In this document: positions 47,507 to 55,050 of the stretch, in pieces
Numbering within the stretch: position 1 is the first letter of the stretch
How the letters are laid out: every line of letters begins with the position of its first letter
Source: Rhizobium sp. CSW-27
GTDB taxonomy: Bacteria > Pseudomonadota > Alphaproteobacteria > Rhizobiales > Rhizobiaceae
Direction: 5' to 3'
Length of the DNA stretch: 64,000 bases
Assembly (NCBI RefSeq): GCF_018760785.1
Contig: NZ_JAHHZO010000001.1
Span: forward strand, 1 to 64,000
The notes under the pieces: generated by a model
What the model saw: only the letters and a program-made list of their open reading frames with translations
Databases searched by the model: none
What the model was told of the DNA's origin: nothing
Made by a program: the position numbers and the translations under genes

Positions 47507-48811
47507 TTACTCCGCAGCCACCAGAACCGCGCCGTCCTTCGTCGCATTGGCCGTGTACTGGTCGATGCGTGCTTCGATCTCCGGGCGGAAATTGCGGATC
47601 AGACCCTGGACCGGCCAGGCGGCCGCGTCGCCCAGCGCGCAGATCGTGTGTCCCTCGATCTGCTTGGAGACCTGGAACAGCATGTCGATTTCGCGCTTCT
47701 GCGCCTTGCCCTGCACCATGCGCTCGAGAACGCGCATCATCCAGCCCGTGCCTTCGCGGCACGGCGTGCACTGGCCGCAGCTCTCATGCTTGAAGAAGGC
47801 CGCGATGCGCCAGATCGCCTTGATGATGTCGGTCGACTTGTCCATGACGATCATGCCGCCGGTGCCGAAGGACGACTTCACGTCGCGCATGCCGTCGAAG
47901 TCCATGATGGCATCCTTCATGTCCTCGCCCTTGACGACCGGACAGGAGGCGCCGCCGGGGATGACGGCGAGCAGGTTGTCCCAGCCGCCGCGGATGCCGC
48001 CGCAGTGATGCTCGATCAGTTCGCGGAACGTCAGGCTCATCTGCTCCTCGAAGGTGCAGGGCTTGTTGACGTGGCCGGAGACCATGAACAGCTTGGTGCC
48101 GACATTGTTCGGGCGACCGAAGGAGGAGAACCAGGAGGCGCCGCGACGCAGGATGGTCGGGGCAACAGCGATCGATTCGACGTTGTTGACCGTGGTCGGG
48201 CAGCCGTAGAGGCCCATGTTGGCCGGGAACGGCGGCTTCAGGCGCGGCTGGCCCTTCTTGCCTTCAAGGCTTTCGAGCAGCGCGGTTTCCTCGCCGCAGA
48301 TATAGGCGCCGGCGCCGTGATGGACGTAGACGTCGAAATCCCAGCCGTTCTTGTTGTTGCGGCCGAGAAGCCCTGCATCATAGCATTCGTCGATCGCCGC
48401 CTGCAGCGCCTCGCGCTCGCGCATGTATTCGCCGCGCACATAGATATAGGCGGTGTGGGCGCCCATGGCGAAACCGGCAATCACGCAGCCTTCGATCAGC
48501 GTGTGCGGATCGTGGCGCATGATCTCGCGGTCCTTGCAGGTGCCGGGCTCCGACTCGTCGGCATTGACGACGAGATAATGCGGACGGCCATCGGATTCCT
48601 TCGGCATGAAGGACCACTTGAGACCGGTGGGGAAGCCGGCGCCACCGCGACCGCGCAGACCCGACGCCTTCATCTCGTTGATGATCCAGTCGCGGCCCTT
48701 CTCAATGATCTCCTTGGTGCCGTCCCAGTGGCCACGGCTCATCGCGCCCTTCAGCGACTTGTCCTTGAGGCCGTAGATGTTGGTAAAGATGCGATCCTGA
48801 TCTTTCAACAT
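47507..48811 (-). CDS. nuoF: NADH-quinone oxidoreductase subunit F
   Basis: A 434-residue flavoprotein that binds NADH and FMN and carries cluster N3. The dinucleotide segment [16 protein letters not shown], the FMN-binding [15 protein letters not shown], and the cluster ligands [15 protein letters not shown] are all present. It follows nuoE after about 115 bp and precedes the HhH protein gene by 6 bp. Confidence 0.97.
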   Translation of the reverse strand: MLKDQDRIFTNIYGLKDKSLKGAMSRGHWDGTKEIIEKGRDWIINEMKASGLRGRGGAGFPTGLKWSFMPKESDGRPHYLVVNADESEPGTCKDREIMRHDPHTLIEGCVIAGFAMGAHTAYIYVRGEYMREREALQAAIDECYDAGLLGRNNKNGWDFDVYVHHGAGAYICGEETALLESLEGKKGQPRLKPPFPANMGLYGCPTTVNNVESIAVAPTILRRGASWFSSFGRPNNVGTKLFMVSGHVNKPCTFEEQMSLTFRELIEHHCGGIRGGWDNLLAVIPGGASCPVVKGEDMKDAIMDFDGMRDVKSSFGTGGMIVMDKSTDIIKAIWRIAAFFKHESCGQCTPCREGTGWMMRVLERMVQGKAQKREIDMLFQVSKQIEGHTICALGDAAAWPVQGLIRNFRPEIEARIDQYTANATKDGAVLVAAE

Positions 48812-48926
48812 GATCTATTCCACCAGTCCGCGGCCACTTCCGGCCGGCTTGTCAAATGCGTGATGCGCCCGGCCTTCCGGGTGCGGCCCGAGGGAAGAAG
48901 GCGCTCTGCCCCTTCCCCGGTTCTGC

Positions 48927-49814
48927 TTACTTCTTGGTGCCGGCGACATCCGACCCTTCGGCCGGCGCACCTTCCGCCGTGCTGCCGACGGCCTTCGGAT
49001 CCGGCACGCTCTTTTCGGTGCCCGACAGCGGCCCGGCCTCGGCGGCCTTGGCATTGGCCTGCGCGGCAGCCGGCGCCGTGACCGGCGTCTTCACCGCCGG
49101 ATTGGTTTCGGCTGCCGTATCCTTCGGCCGGCCTGCATCGCCAGGCGGAACCGAAACGGCTTCTTCGGCCGGCTTCGGATCGAGATTGCTGCGAACCGGC
49201 CTGATCTCGTCGAGAAGCGTTACCGGGCCGCCTGCCGGCGCCGACGTGTGGCGGTCGATCTGCGGACCGGTCTTGACCTCGGCACCCTTGCCTGCCTCGA
49301 ACGCGTCGATGATCTCTTCCAGACGCTCGGGCGTCAGGTCCTCATAGGCATCCTTGAAGATCATCACCATCGGCGCGTTGACGCAGGCGCCCTGACATTC
49401 GACCTCTTCCCAGGACAGCGTGCCGCTCTCGTTGCGTTCGAAGGGCTCGTGATGGATCTTGCGCTTGCAGACCTCCATCAGCGCCTCGGAACCTCTGAGC
49501 ATGCACGGCGTTGTACCGCACACCTGGATGTGGGCCTTCGTGCCGATCGGCTTCAGCTGGAACTGGGTGTAGAAGGTCGCGACCTCCAGCACGCGGATAT
49601 AGGGCATCGCGAGTTTCTGCGCGATGAACTCGATCGCCGCGCGGGTCACCCAGCCGTCCTGCTCCTGCGCACGCATGAGCAGAGGGATGACGGCCGATTG
49701 CTGGCGACCCTCGGGATATTTCCGGATCGTCGCCTCCGCCCATGCTGCGTTCTCCGCAGTGAAGGCAAAGGCTGCCGGCTGGAACTGATCTTCGGCTAGT
49801 CGACGAACGGACAT
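48927..49814 (-). CDS. nuoE: NADH-quinone oxidoreductase subunit E with C-terminal extension
   Basis: A 295-residue subunit with the [2Fe-2S] cluster N1a. The thioredoxin-like domain occupies about 1-190, with ligands in CGTTPCMLRGSEAL and CQGACVNAPMV. The remaining roughly 105 residues form an Ala/Pro/Lys-rich, low-complexity tail not found in the E. coli protein, similar in composition to the linker of the HhH protein two genes on. Its function is unknown. Confidence 0.95.
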   Translation of the reverse strand: MSVRRLAEDQFQPAAFAFTAENAAWAEATIRKYPEGRQQSAVIPLLMRAQEQDGWVTRAAIEFIAQKLAMPYIRVLEVATFYTQFQLKPIGTKAHIQVCGTTPCMLRGSEALMEVCKRKIHHEPFERNESGTLSWEEVECQGACVNAPMVMIFKDAYEDLTPERLEEIIDAFEAGKGAEVKTGPQIDRHTSAPAGGPVTLLDEIRPVRSNLDPKPAEEAVSVPPGDAGRPKDTAAETNPAVKTPVTAPAAAQANAKAAEAGPLSGTEKSVPDPKAVGSTAEGAPAEGSDVAGTKK

Positions 49815-49830
49815 TCTTTCTCACGCCTTA

Positions 49831-50079
49831 TCAATTGACAGATCCGCACCGCGTCTTCGTGACACTCACGAATTCACAGGCATAAGCCGACGTGCCCTTC
49901 TGCAGGAAAACGATGAGCTTCGTTCCATTGGGCACGGCCGCCTTGATTTCATACTCCCTGGAGAGCAGATGCGCCATGGTTTCCGATGCTCCGCCGCTCT
50001 GCGTGCTCGGCTCCGAGGTCTGCGCCAGCGCAGAACCCGAGGCGAGCAGACCGCCAAGAAGGAGGAGCGTGCGGCCCAT
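49831..50079 (-). CDS. Small exported protein between nuoD and nuoE, unknown
   Basis: An 82-residue frame whose ATG overlaps the nuoD stop (TGATG), with GAGG at usable distance. The start [20 protein letters not shown] is a clean signal peptide with an Ala-x-Ala cleavage site. The mature part of about 62 residues has IKAAVPNGTKLIVFLQKGTS and two cysteines (ACEF, RCGS) that could form a disulfide. It should be periplasmic, which is odd for a gene coupled to a cytoplasmic-arm subunit. No family recognised. Confidence 0.7.
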   Translation of the reverse strand: MGRTLLLLGGLLASGSALAQTSEPSTQSGGASETMAHLLSREYEIKAAVPNGTKLIVFLQKGTSAYACEFVSVTKTRCGSVN

Positions 50080-51269
50080 CAGCGGTCCACCTCTCCGAAC
50101 ACGATATCGATCGAACCCAGGATGGCCGAGACGTCCGCGAGCTGATGGCCGCGGCACAGGAAATCCATGGCCTGCAGATGCGCATAACCCGGAGCGCGGA
50201 TCTTGCAGCGATACGGCTTGTTGGTGCCGTCGCCGACCAGATAGACGCCGAATTCGCCCTTCGGCGCTTCAACGGCCGCGTAGACCTCGCCTTCCGGCAC
50301 GTGGAAGCCCTCGGTATAGAGCTTGAAGTGATGGATCAGCGCTTCCATCGACCGCTTCATCTCGCCACGCTTCGGCGGAACGATCTTGCCATCGACGGAA
50401 GAGACCGGGCCGGTCTTGGCATCGGACAGCAGGCGGTTGACGCACTGCTTCATGATCTTCACCGCTTCGCGCATTTCGAACATGCGGATGAGGTAACGGT
50501 CGTAGCAATCGCCGTTCTTGCCGATCATGATGTCGAAGTCGAGATCGGCATAGCACTCGTAGGGCTGCGACTTGCGCAGGTCCCACTTGGCGCCGGAACC
50601 GCGCACCATCACGCCCGAGAAGCCCCAGGCCCAGGCATCTTCCAGCTTGACCACACCGATATCGACGTTGCGCTGCTTGAAGATGCGGTTGTCGGTGACG
50701 AGCGCATCGATGTCGTCCAGCGCCTTCGGGAAGGCATCGCACCACTTGCCGATGTCTTCCACCAGCTCCACCGGCAGGTCCTGATGGACGCCGCCCGGAC
50801 GGAAATAGGCAGCGTGCATGCGCGAGCCGGAGGCGCGCTCATAAAACACCATCAGCTTCTCGCGCTCCTCGAAGCCCCACAGCGGCGGCGTCAGCGCGCC
50901 GACGTCCATGGCCTGCGTGGTGACGTTGAGCAGATGCGAGAGGATGCGGCCGATTTCCGAGTAGAGAACGCGGATCAGCTGGCCGCGGATCGGAACCGTG
51001 ATACCGAGCAGCTTTTCCACCGCGAGACAGTAGGCATGCTCCTGGTTCATCGGCGCGACGTAATCGAGCCGGTCGAAATAAGGCAGCGCCTGCAGATAGG
51101 TCTTGGTCTCGATCAGCTTTTCGGTGCCGCGGTGCAGAAGCCCGATATGCGGGTCCACGCGCTCGACGATCTCGCCGTCCAGCTCAAGAACAAGCCGCAA
51201 CACGCCGTGAGCCGCAGGATGCTGCGGCCCGAAGTTGATGTTGAAATTGCGGACGTTATGTTCAGTCAT
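50079..51269 (-). CDS. nuoD: NADH-quinone oxidoreductase subunit D
   Basis: A 396-residue 49-kDa-type subunit related to NiFe-hydrogenase large subunits, forming the quinone site with Nuo[21 protein letters not shown] holds the conserved quinone-site His. [20 protein letters not shown] and the C-terminal DIVFGEVDR are typical. It is separate from nuoC. The region just upstream is interrupted by a heptamer-flanked S23-type gene. Confidence 0.97.
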   Translation of the reverse strand: MTEHNVRNFNINFGPQHPAAHGVLRLVLELDGEIVERVDPHIGLLHRGTEKLIETKTYLQALPYFDRLDYVAPMNQEHAYCLAVEKLLGITVPIRGQLIRVLYSEIGRILSHLLNVTTQAMDVGALTPPLWGFEEREKLMVFYERASGSRMHAAYFRPGGVHQDLPVELVEDIGKWCDAFPKALDDIDALVTDNRIFKQRNVDIGVVKLEDAWAWGFSGVMVRGSGAKWDLRKSQPYECYADLDFDIMIGKNGDCYDRYLIRMFEMREAVKIMKQCVNRLLSDAKTGPVSSVDGKIVPPKRGEMKRSMEALIHHFKLYTEGFHVPEGEVYAAVEAPKGEFGVYLVGDGTNKPYRCKIRAPGYAHLQAMDFLCRGHQLADVSAILGSIDIVFGEVDR

Positions 51270-51290
51270 TGGCGCGCTCCGCGCTGGTGA

Positions 51291-51318
51291 TTAGCGAATA
51301 GCGAATAGCGAATAGTTG
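51291..51318 (+). repeat. Heptamer array (TAGCGAA)3, left arm
   Basis: TAGCGAA at 51292-51298, 51299-51305 and 51306-51312, then TAGTTG. It forms one arm of an inverted pair with 51718-51750. Confidence 0.85.
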
Positions 51319-51329
51319 ATCTATGCCGC

Positions 51330-51692
51330 TCATGTCTTCTCCTGCAGGCTTCTGATCAGCGCACGCATCATCCGACCAATTTCATCGCATTGTTCCATCA
51401 AGCTCTGAAACGGCTGTTGCGGGAGAATATCAACCCTCCGCGCAATGATCACATGCGTCTCCAACTCTTTCAGCGATCCCTGAGCGATCCTCAGAAACTG
51501 CACGAAGCTTCCGGTATTTTCCCGACCATGCCCTTCCGCGATATTGGCTGCCACCGATGCGGCGGCCCGTCGTATCTGGGCTGTCAGTCCGTAAGCCTCG
51601 CTCTTGAGAAAGTTCTCGGTGCAACGGTAGCATTCGACTGCCAGTTCAATGGCCTGCTGCCACACCTTGAGATCCTTGTAAGAGCTGATCGT
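51330..51692 (-). CDS. S23-type four-helix bundle protein, possibly ACG-started or decayed start
   Basis: A 120-residue protein of the 23S rRNA intervening-sequence/S23 four-helix family. The opening ISSYKDLKVWQQAIELAVEC is the canonical start of this family, followed by YGLTAQIRRAAASVAANIAEG and FLRIAQGSLKELETH. The codon where ATG is expected is ACG (51692-51690), with AGGA eight bases upstream. No ATG, GTG or TTG lies upstream in frame. An internal GTG at 51665 would remove nine conserved residues. Either ACG is used weakly or the gene is losing its start. These proteins are related to Avd of diversity-generating retroelements; their cellular role is unknown. Confidence 0.75.
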   Translation of the reverse strand, partial: TISSYKDLKVWQQAIELAVECYRCTENFLKSEAYGLTAQIRRAAASVAANIAEGHGRENTGSFVQFLRIAQGSLKELETHVIIARRVDILPQQPFQSLMEQCDEIGRMMRALIRSLQEKT

Positions 51693-51717
51693 CTGCCTAA
51701 TCCTTTCCTTGTGGCGA

Positions 51718-51750
51718 CAACTATTCGCTATTCGCTACTCGCTATTCGCC
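51718..51750 (-). repeat. Heptamer array, right arm (inverted)
   Basis: Read on the minus strand it gives GGCGAA, TAGCGAG, TAGCGAA, TAGCGAA, TAGTTG. It is an imperfect inverted copy of the left arm. Confidence 0.85.
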
Positions 51751-51761
51751 GTAAAACCCAA

Positions 51762-52364
51762 TCAAGCCTTGGCCTTCTCATCCCCCGGCAGCACGTAGTC
51801 CGTGCCTTCCCAGGGGCTCAGGAAATCGAAGCTGCGGAATTCCTGGCGCAGTTCCACGGGCTCGTAGACGACGCGCTTGGCGCTGTCGTCGTAGCGAACC
51901 TCGACGAAACCGGTGGTCGGGAAATCCTTGCGCAGCGGATGACCTTCGAAGCCGTAATCCGTCAGGATGCGGCGCAGGTCCGGATGGCCGGTGAAGAGGA
52001 TGCCGTAGAGGTCCCAGGCCTCGCGCTCGAACCAGTCGGCGCCCGGGAAGATGCCCGTGAGCGAGGGAACCGGCACATCCTCGGCCGTCTGCACCTTGAT
52101 GCGGATGCGCATGTTCTGGCGCGGCGACATCAGGTGATAGACCACGTCGAAGCGGCGCTCGCGCTTCGGCCAGTCGACGCCGCAGACATCGATCAGGTTG
52201 ACGAAACCGGCCTGCACATCGTCGCGCAGGAAGGTGACGAGCGAGATCAGCTTGTCGGCCTCGACCGAAAGCGTCAGCTCGCCGAAGGCAACCTTCGTCT
52301 CGGCAACCAGACCCGGCCGGACTTCGGCCAGGTAGGCGGCAAATTCGTTCAGGGCTTCATTCAT
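51762..52364 (-). CDS. nuoC: NADH-quinone oxidoreductase subunit C
   Basis: A 200-residue 30-kDa-type subunit of the peripheral arm. The family signature lies in [22 protein letters not shown], followed by [19 protein letters not shown]. The ATG at 52364 is used, 16 bp after nuoB; the longer frame overlaps nuoB and is rejected. Its 3' end is about 11 bp from the heptamer element. Confidence 0.97.
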   Translation of the reverse strand: MNEALNEFAAYLAEVRPGLVAETKVAFGELTLSVEADKLISLVTFLRDDVQAGFVNLIDVCGVDWPKRERRFDVVYHLMSPRQNMRIRIKVQTAEDVPVPSLTGIFPGADWFEREAWDLYGILFTGHPDLRRILTDYGFEGHPLRKDFPTTGFVEVRYDDSAKRVVYEPVELRQEFRSFDFLSPWEGTDYVLPGDEKAKA

Positions 52365-52380
52365 GTTCACGTCCTCGCCC

Positions 52381-52962
52381 TCAGCGCTCGATCGTACCGG
52401 TCCGGCGGATCTTCTTCTGCAGCAGAAGGACCCCGTACAGCAGGGCTTCTGCCGTGGGGGGACAGCCCGGAACATAGATATCGACGGGTACGACGCGGTC
52501 GCAGCCGCGGACCACCGAGTAGGAATAGTGATAATAGCCACCGCCATTGGCACAGGAGCCCATGGAGATCACGTAACGCGGCTCAGGCATCTGGTCATAG
52601 ACCTTGCGCAGCGCCGGGGCCATCTTGTTGGTCAGCGTGCCGGCGACGATCATCACGTCGGACTGGCGCGGGCTGGCGCGCGGCGCAAAGCCGAAACGCT
52701 CGACGTCGTAGCGCGGCATCGACAGCTGCATCATTTCCACGGCGCAGCAGGCCAGACCGAAGGTCATCCACATCAGCGAGCCGGTGCGGGCCCAGTTGAT
52801 CAGCTCGTCGGTCGAGGTAACCAGAAAACCCTTGTCGGCGAGCTCATTGTTGATCTCGCCGAAGAAGGCATCGTCGCTGCCGATGGGCTTGCCCGTATTG
52901 GGATCGATGATCCCCTTGGGCTGCGGCGCGATGAGGGTGGACGAAGGATCCATCACTCCCAT
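52381..52962 (-). CDS. nuoB: NADH-quinone oxidoreductase subunit B
   Basis: A 193-residue subunit with cluster N2, the final iron-sulfur centre before quinone. Ligands are in [11 protein letters not shown] (tandem Cys), [10 protein letters not shown] and [10 protein letters not shown]. The ATG at 52962 is preceded by AAGGAG at 7 nt and overlaps the nuoA end by 10 bp. An internal ATG at 52953 is the alternative. Confidence 0.97.
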   Translation of the reverse strand: MGVMDPSSTLIAPQPKGIIDPNTGKPIGSDDAFFGEINNELADKGFLVTSTDELINWARTGSLMWMTFGLACCAVEMMQLSMPRYDVERFGFAPRASPRQSDVMIVAGTLTNKMAPALRKVYDQMPEPRYVISMGSCANGGGYYHYSYSVVRGCDRVVPVDIYVPGCPPTAEALLYGVLLLQKKIRRTGTIER

Positions 52963-53318
52963 TCGAGCGCTCCTTTCTTCCATTCATAGATGAAGCCGAT
53001 GGTGAGGACGCCGAGGAACACCATCATGGACCAGAATCCGAACCAACCGATCTCGCCGAAGGACACGGCCCAGGGGAACAGGAAGGCGACTTCCAGGTCA
53101 AAGATGATGAAGAGGATCGACACCAGGTAGAAGCGAATGTCGAACTTCATGCGCGCGTCGTCGAAGGCATTGAAGCCGCACTCGTAAGCCGAGAGCTTTT
53201 CCGAATCGGGCGCCTTGTAGGCAACGGCGAACGGCGCAATCAGAAGCGCCAGGCCGATCACGAGGGAGATTCCGATGAAAATCGCGATCGGGACATAGGA
53301 ACTGAGAAGTTCAGTCAT
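52953..53318 (-). CDS. nuoA: NADH-quinone oxidoreductase subunit A
   Basis: A 121-residue membrane subunit with three hydrophobic segments ([20 protein letters not shown] first). The conserved loop [20 protein letters not shown] carries the quinone-channel Cys. The acidic helix [20 protein letters not shown] follows. First gene of the operon, so its upstream region should hold the nuo promoter. Confidence 0.97.
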   Translation of the reverse strand: MTELLSSYVPIAIFIGISLVIGLALLIAPFAVAYKAPDSEKLSAYECGFNAFDDARMKFDIRFYLVSILFIIFDLEVAFLFPWAVSFGEIGWFGFWSMMVFLGVLTIGFIYEWKKGALEWE

Positions 53319-53795
53319 GGTATTCGATCCCTGCTTGCCAAGCGGTGCCCGGGCGGCACATGAGCGAATGCGCGGCAAGCGAACGTGCATTGCAACAAGC
53401 CGTGACTAGCGCAGCCCGCATCGCGGCGCAAGACTTTTGAGCGCCACATCCAGCACCAAAATGACACAAAGTGCCACGGCCAGTCGTTGTTGATTCAGAC
53501 TCGGACCTCACCTTGGCGAAGCCGACAGATGATCGCATGGCCATTGCAAAAAGATGATAAAAATCATCATGTTCAGCAAACGGTTTAGTTGCGGATTTTA
53601 GGATATGCAAACTCTGCAGCAATTTCCGCACGCTCATGGCGACCGAGTTGTAGATAGGCACCCTACGGGGCATATGCAACAGGATGTCGGAAATATTCGC
53701 AGAGAGTGATGAACGCGATAAAGTCACATTTTCCGGGGCTTGGCACCATTGGCGCGCGACATGGTTAGGCAGGGGTCAATACAAGGAGATCCGGC
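53319..53795. other. nuo promoter region
   Basis: About 475 bp between the divergent nuoA and the small gene at 53796, relatively AT-rich from 53500. It holds an FNR-like palindrome (listed separately). No further gene or RNA was recognised. The nuo transcript start cannot be fixed by eye. Confidence 0.45.
53554..53567. promoter_or_regulatory. FNR/FixK-like palindrome upstream of nuo
   Basis: ATGAT-AAAA-ATCAT is a perfect palindrome that matches the TTGAT-N4-ATCAA consensus of FNR/FixK at eight of ten positions; the outermost T/A pair is changed. It lies about 240 bp from the nuoA ATG. Confidence 0.3.
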
Positions 53796-54038
53796 ATGAC
53801 CCATCACGAGAAAATGACCGACGGCGCGAATGACCGGTCGCGCGAGGCCCCGATCGGCCAGACAGCCGGCGGCCTGCCCGATGACAGCTCCCGCCTGCCG
53901 CAACCAAGCGAGGCAGAGGAGGAGGCCGTGCGCCGTGCCGTCTCACCTGGACGCCAACCGGGCGACAAAACACCGCACGACAGACTGATGGAGGAGGTGG
54001 ACGAGCAGATCGCCGCCTCCGAGCGCGGCTCGGAATAG
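53796..54038 (+). CDS. Small hydrophilic hypothetical protein
   Basis: An 80-residue, highly charged protein without hydrophobic segments, opening MTHHEKMTDGANDRSREAPI and ending DRLMEEVDEQIAASERGSE. It is probably mostly disordered with a C-terminal helix. AAGGAG sits 8 bp upstream of the ATG, which is the main reason to accept it. No family recognised. It is divergent from nuoA. Confidence 0.6.
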   Translation: MTHHEKMTDGANDRSREAPIGQTAGGLPDDSSRLPQPSEAEEEAVRRAVSPGRQPGDKTPHDRLMEEVDEQIAASERGSE

Positions 54039-54356
54039 GCTCTGTGCCTGCTGCGGCGCAGCATGACCTGCTGCCCGCCGTCGGGCGAGAATCTGCGCAT
54101 CCACGCACTCCACCGGCGCAACCATTCCCCCCTCCCCGCGCAACCGGCCGGCTTCGCCCGCCCGCAGGCGGCAAGACGCCAGCCTGTCGCGGGCATACCC
54201 GGCAGCGGAAGACATGGGGAGCCACGGGGACACGGCACAAGGCACAAGGCACAAGGCACAAGGCACAAGGCAAGGAGCACAGCGGCGCAGAACGCAAGAT
54301 GTTCGACTGCCCGCAGGCATCGATCATGCCTTCATGAAAAACCGGAGAGATTAAAA
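54039..54356. other. Intergenic spacer with heptamer array
   Basis: About 320 bp between the small gene and the tRNA-Asp pair. The long open frames on both strands are produced by the GGCACAA repeat (for example CALCLVPCALCLVP) and are not genes. Nothing else was seen. Confidence 0.5.
54234..54268 (+). repeat. Heptamer tandem repeat (GGCACAA)5
   Basis: Five perfect GGCACAA units from 54234 to 54268, followed by GGCAAGG. A single array with no inverted partner, about 90 bp from the tRNA-Asp genes. Confidence 0.85.
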
Positions 54357-54433
54357 TGGCGCGAGTGACGGGGCTCGAACCCGCGACCTCCGGCGTGACA
54401 GGCCGGCACTCTAACCGACTGAGCTACACCCGC
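54357..54433 (-). tRNA. tRNA-Asp (anticodon GUC), copy 2
   Basis: A 77-nt cloverleaf with encoded CCA. The acceptor GCGGGTG pairs with CACTCGC (one G-U), D stem GCTC/GAGT, anticodon arm GCCGGCCTGTCACGCCGG with GTC, and T loop TTCGAGC. Identical to the copy 119 bp upstream in its direction of transcription. Confidence 0.97.
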
Positions 54434-54475
54434 GCATCTTCGGATGAACAAACATCCGCCTTCTTTTTCTGGAAA

Positions 54476-54552
54476 TGGCGCGAGTGACGGGGCTCGAACC
54501 CGCGACCTCCGGCGTGACAGGCCGGCACTCTAACCGACTGAGCTACACCCGC
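54476..54552 (-). tRNA. tRNA-Asp (anticodon GUC), copy 1
   Basis: The same 77-nt sequence as the gene at 54357-54433, in tandem on the minus strand and probably on one transcript. The spacer is 42 bp. Confidence 0.97.
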
Positions 54553-54891
54553 GCATCGTTTCCAGGGAAGGAAGAAGTCTTCCCGCCGACCGGCAGCGCC
54601 AGTCGATGAGCGGCTCTCTAAGGGGTTCATCTCGGGGTGTCAAGCAGGTTTCACGACAAAACGGTGACGCGATGCGCTTTCTGGCACGGCCCGGTTTCAC
54701 GCTCCGGGGCAGCCTGTGGACGGACACACTTTCGCATCTGCTGAAATGCCCGGCACGGCAGGGCTTTTCACGCACCAGCCCGTTTCGGCCCGCAAAAAAA
54801 TCAAAAAAACTTCACAAACCCTCTTGCGTCATTCCCGCGATCCGCATAGATCACGGCCACCGACGCGGCGGACACGAACCGCACAGCGGAC

Positions 54892-54967
54892 GGGCGATTA
54901 GCTCAGTTGGTAGAGCGCCTCGTTTACACCGAGGATGTCGGGAGTTCGAGTCTCTCATCGCCCACCA
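54892..54967 (+). tRNA. tRNA-Val (anticodon UAC)
   Basis: A 76-nt cloverleaf with encoded CCA: acceptor GGGCGAT/ATCGCCC, D arm GCTCAGTTGGTAGAGC, anticodon arm CCTCGTTTACACCGAGG with TAC, T loop TTCGAGT. The integrase gene starts about 85 bp downstream in the same direction, so its 3' end is the probable attachment site of the island. Confidence 0.97.
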
Positions 54968-55026
54968 TTCTATCCCCTTGATATCGCTGAACAATCTGAA
55001 TTTGTTGACGTTTGCGCCACCTGTTC

Positions 55027-55049
55027 TGGTACACATGGGTGGTACACAT
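55027..55049 (+). repeat. Direct repeat TGGTACACAT just upstream of integrase
   Basis: TGGTACACAT at 55027-55036 and again at 55040-55049, a 13-bp period, between tRNA-Val and the integrase start. It may be arm-type integrase binding or autoregulation sites. Confidence 0.4.
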
Positions 55050-55050
55050 C

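Larger units (their letters stand above)
51291..51750. mobile_element. Heptamer-flanked S23 cassette inserted between nuoC and nuoD
   Basis: The left arm at 51291-51318 has three TAGCGAA units then TAGTTG. The right arm at 51718-51750 is the inverted counterpart, CAACTA, TTCGCTA twice, CTCGCTA, TTCGCC. Both arms end inward in the same TAGTTG. The only gene between them is an S23-type four-helix gene. The arrangement looks like a small mobile or formerly mobile unit. No target duplication was identified. Confidence 0.55.

Noticed and set aside
54234-54268. The heptamer array considered as a CRISPR-like repeat.
   Set aside because: The unit is 7 bp with no spacers; it is a simple tandem repeat. 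No CRISPR array was seen in the window.
53804-54320. Cys/Leu-rich minus-strand frames with repeated ALCLVPC units near the tRNA-Asp genes.
   Set aside because: The repeat peptide is simply the translation of the GGCACAA heptamer array.
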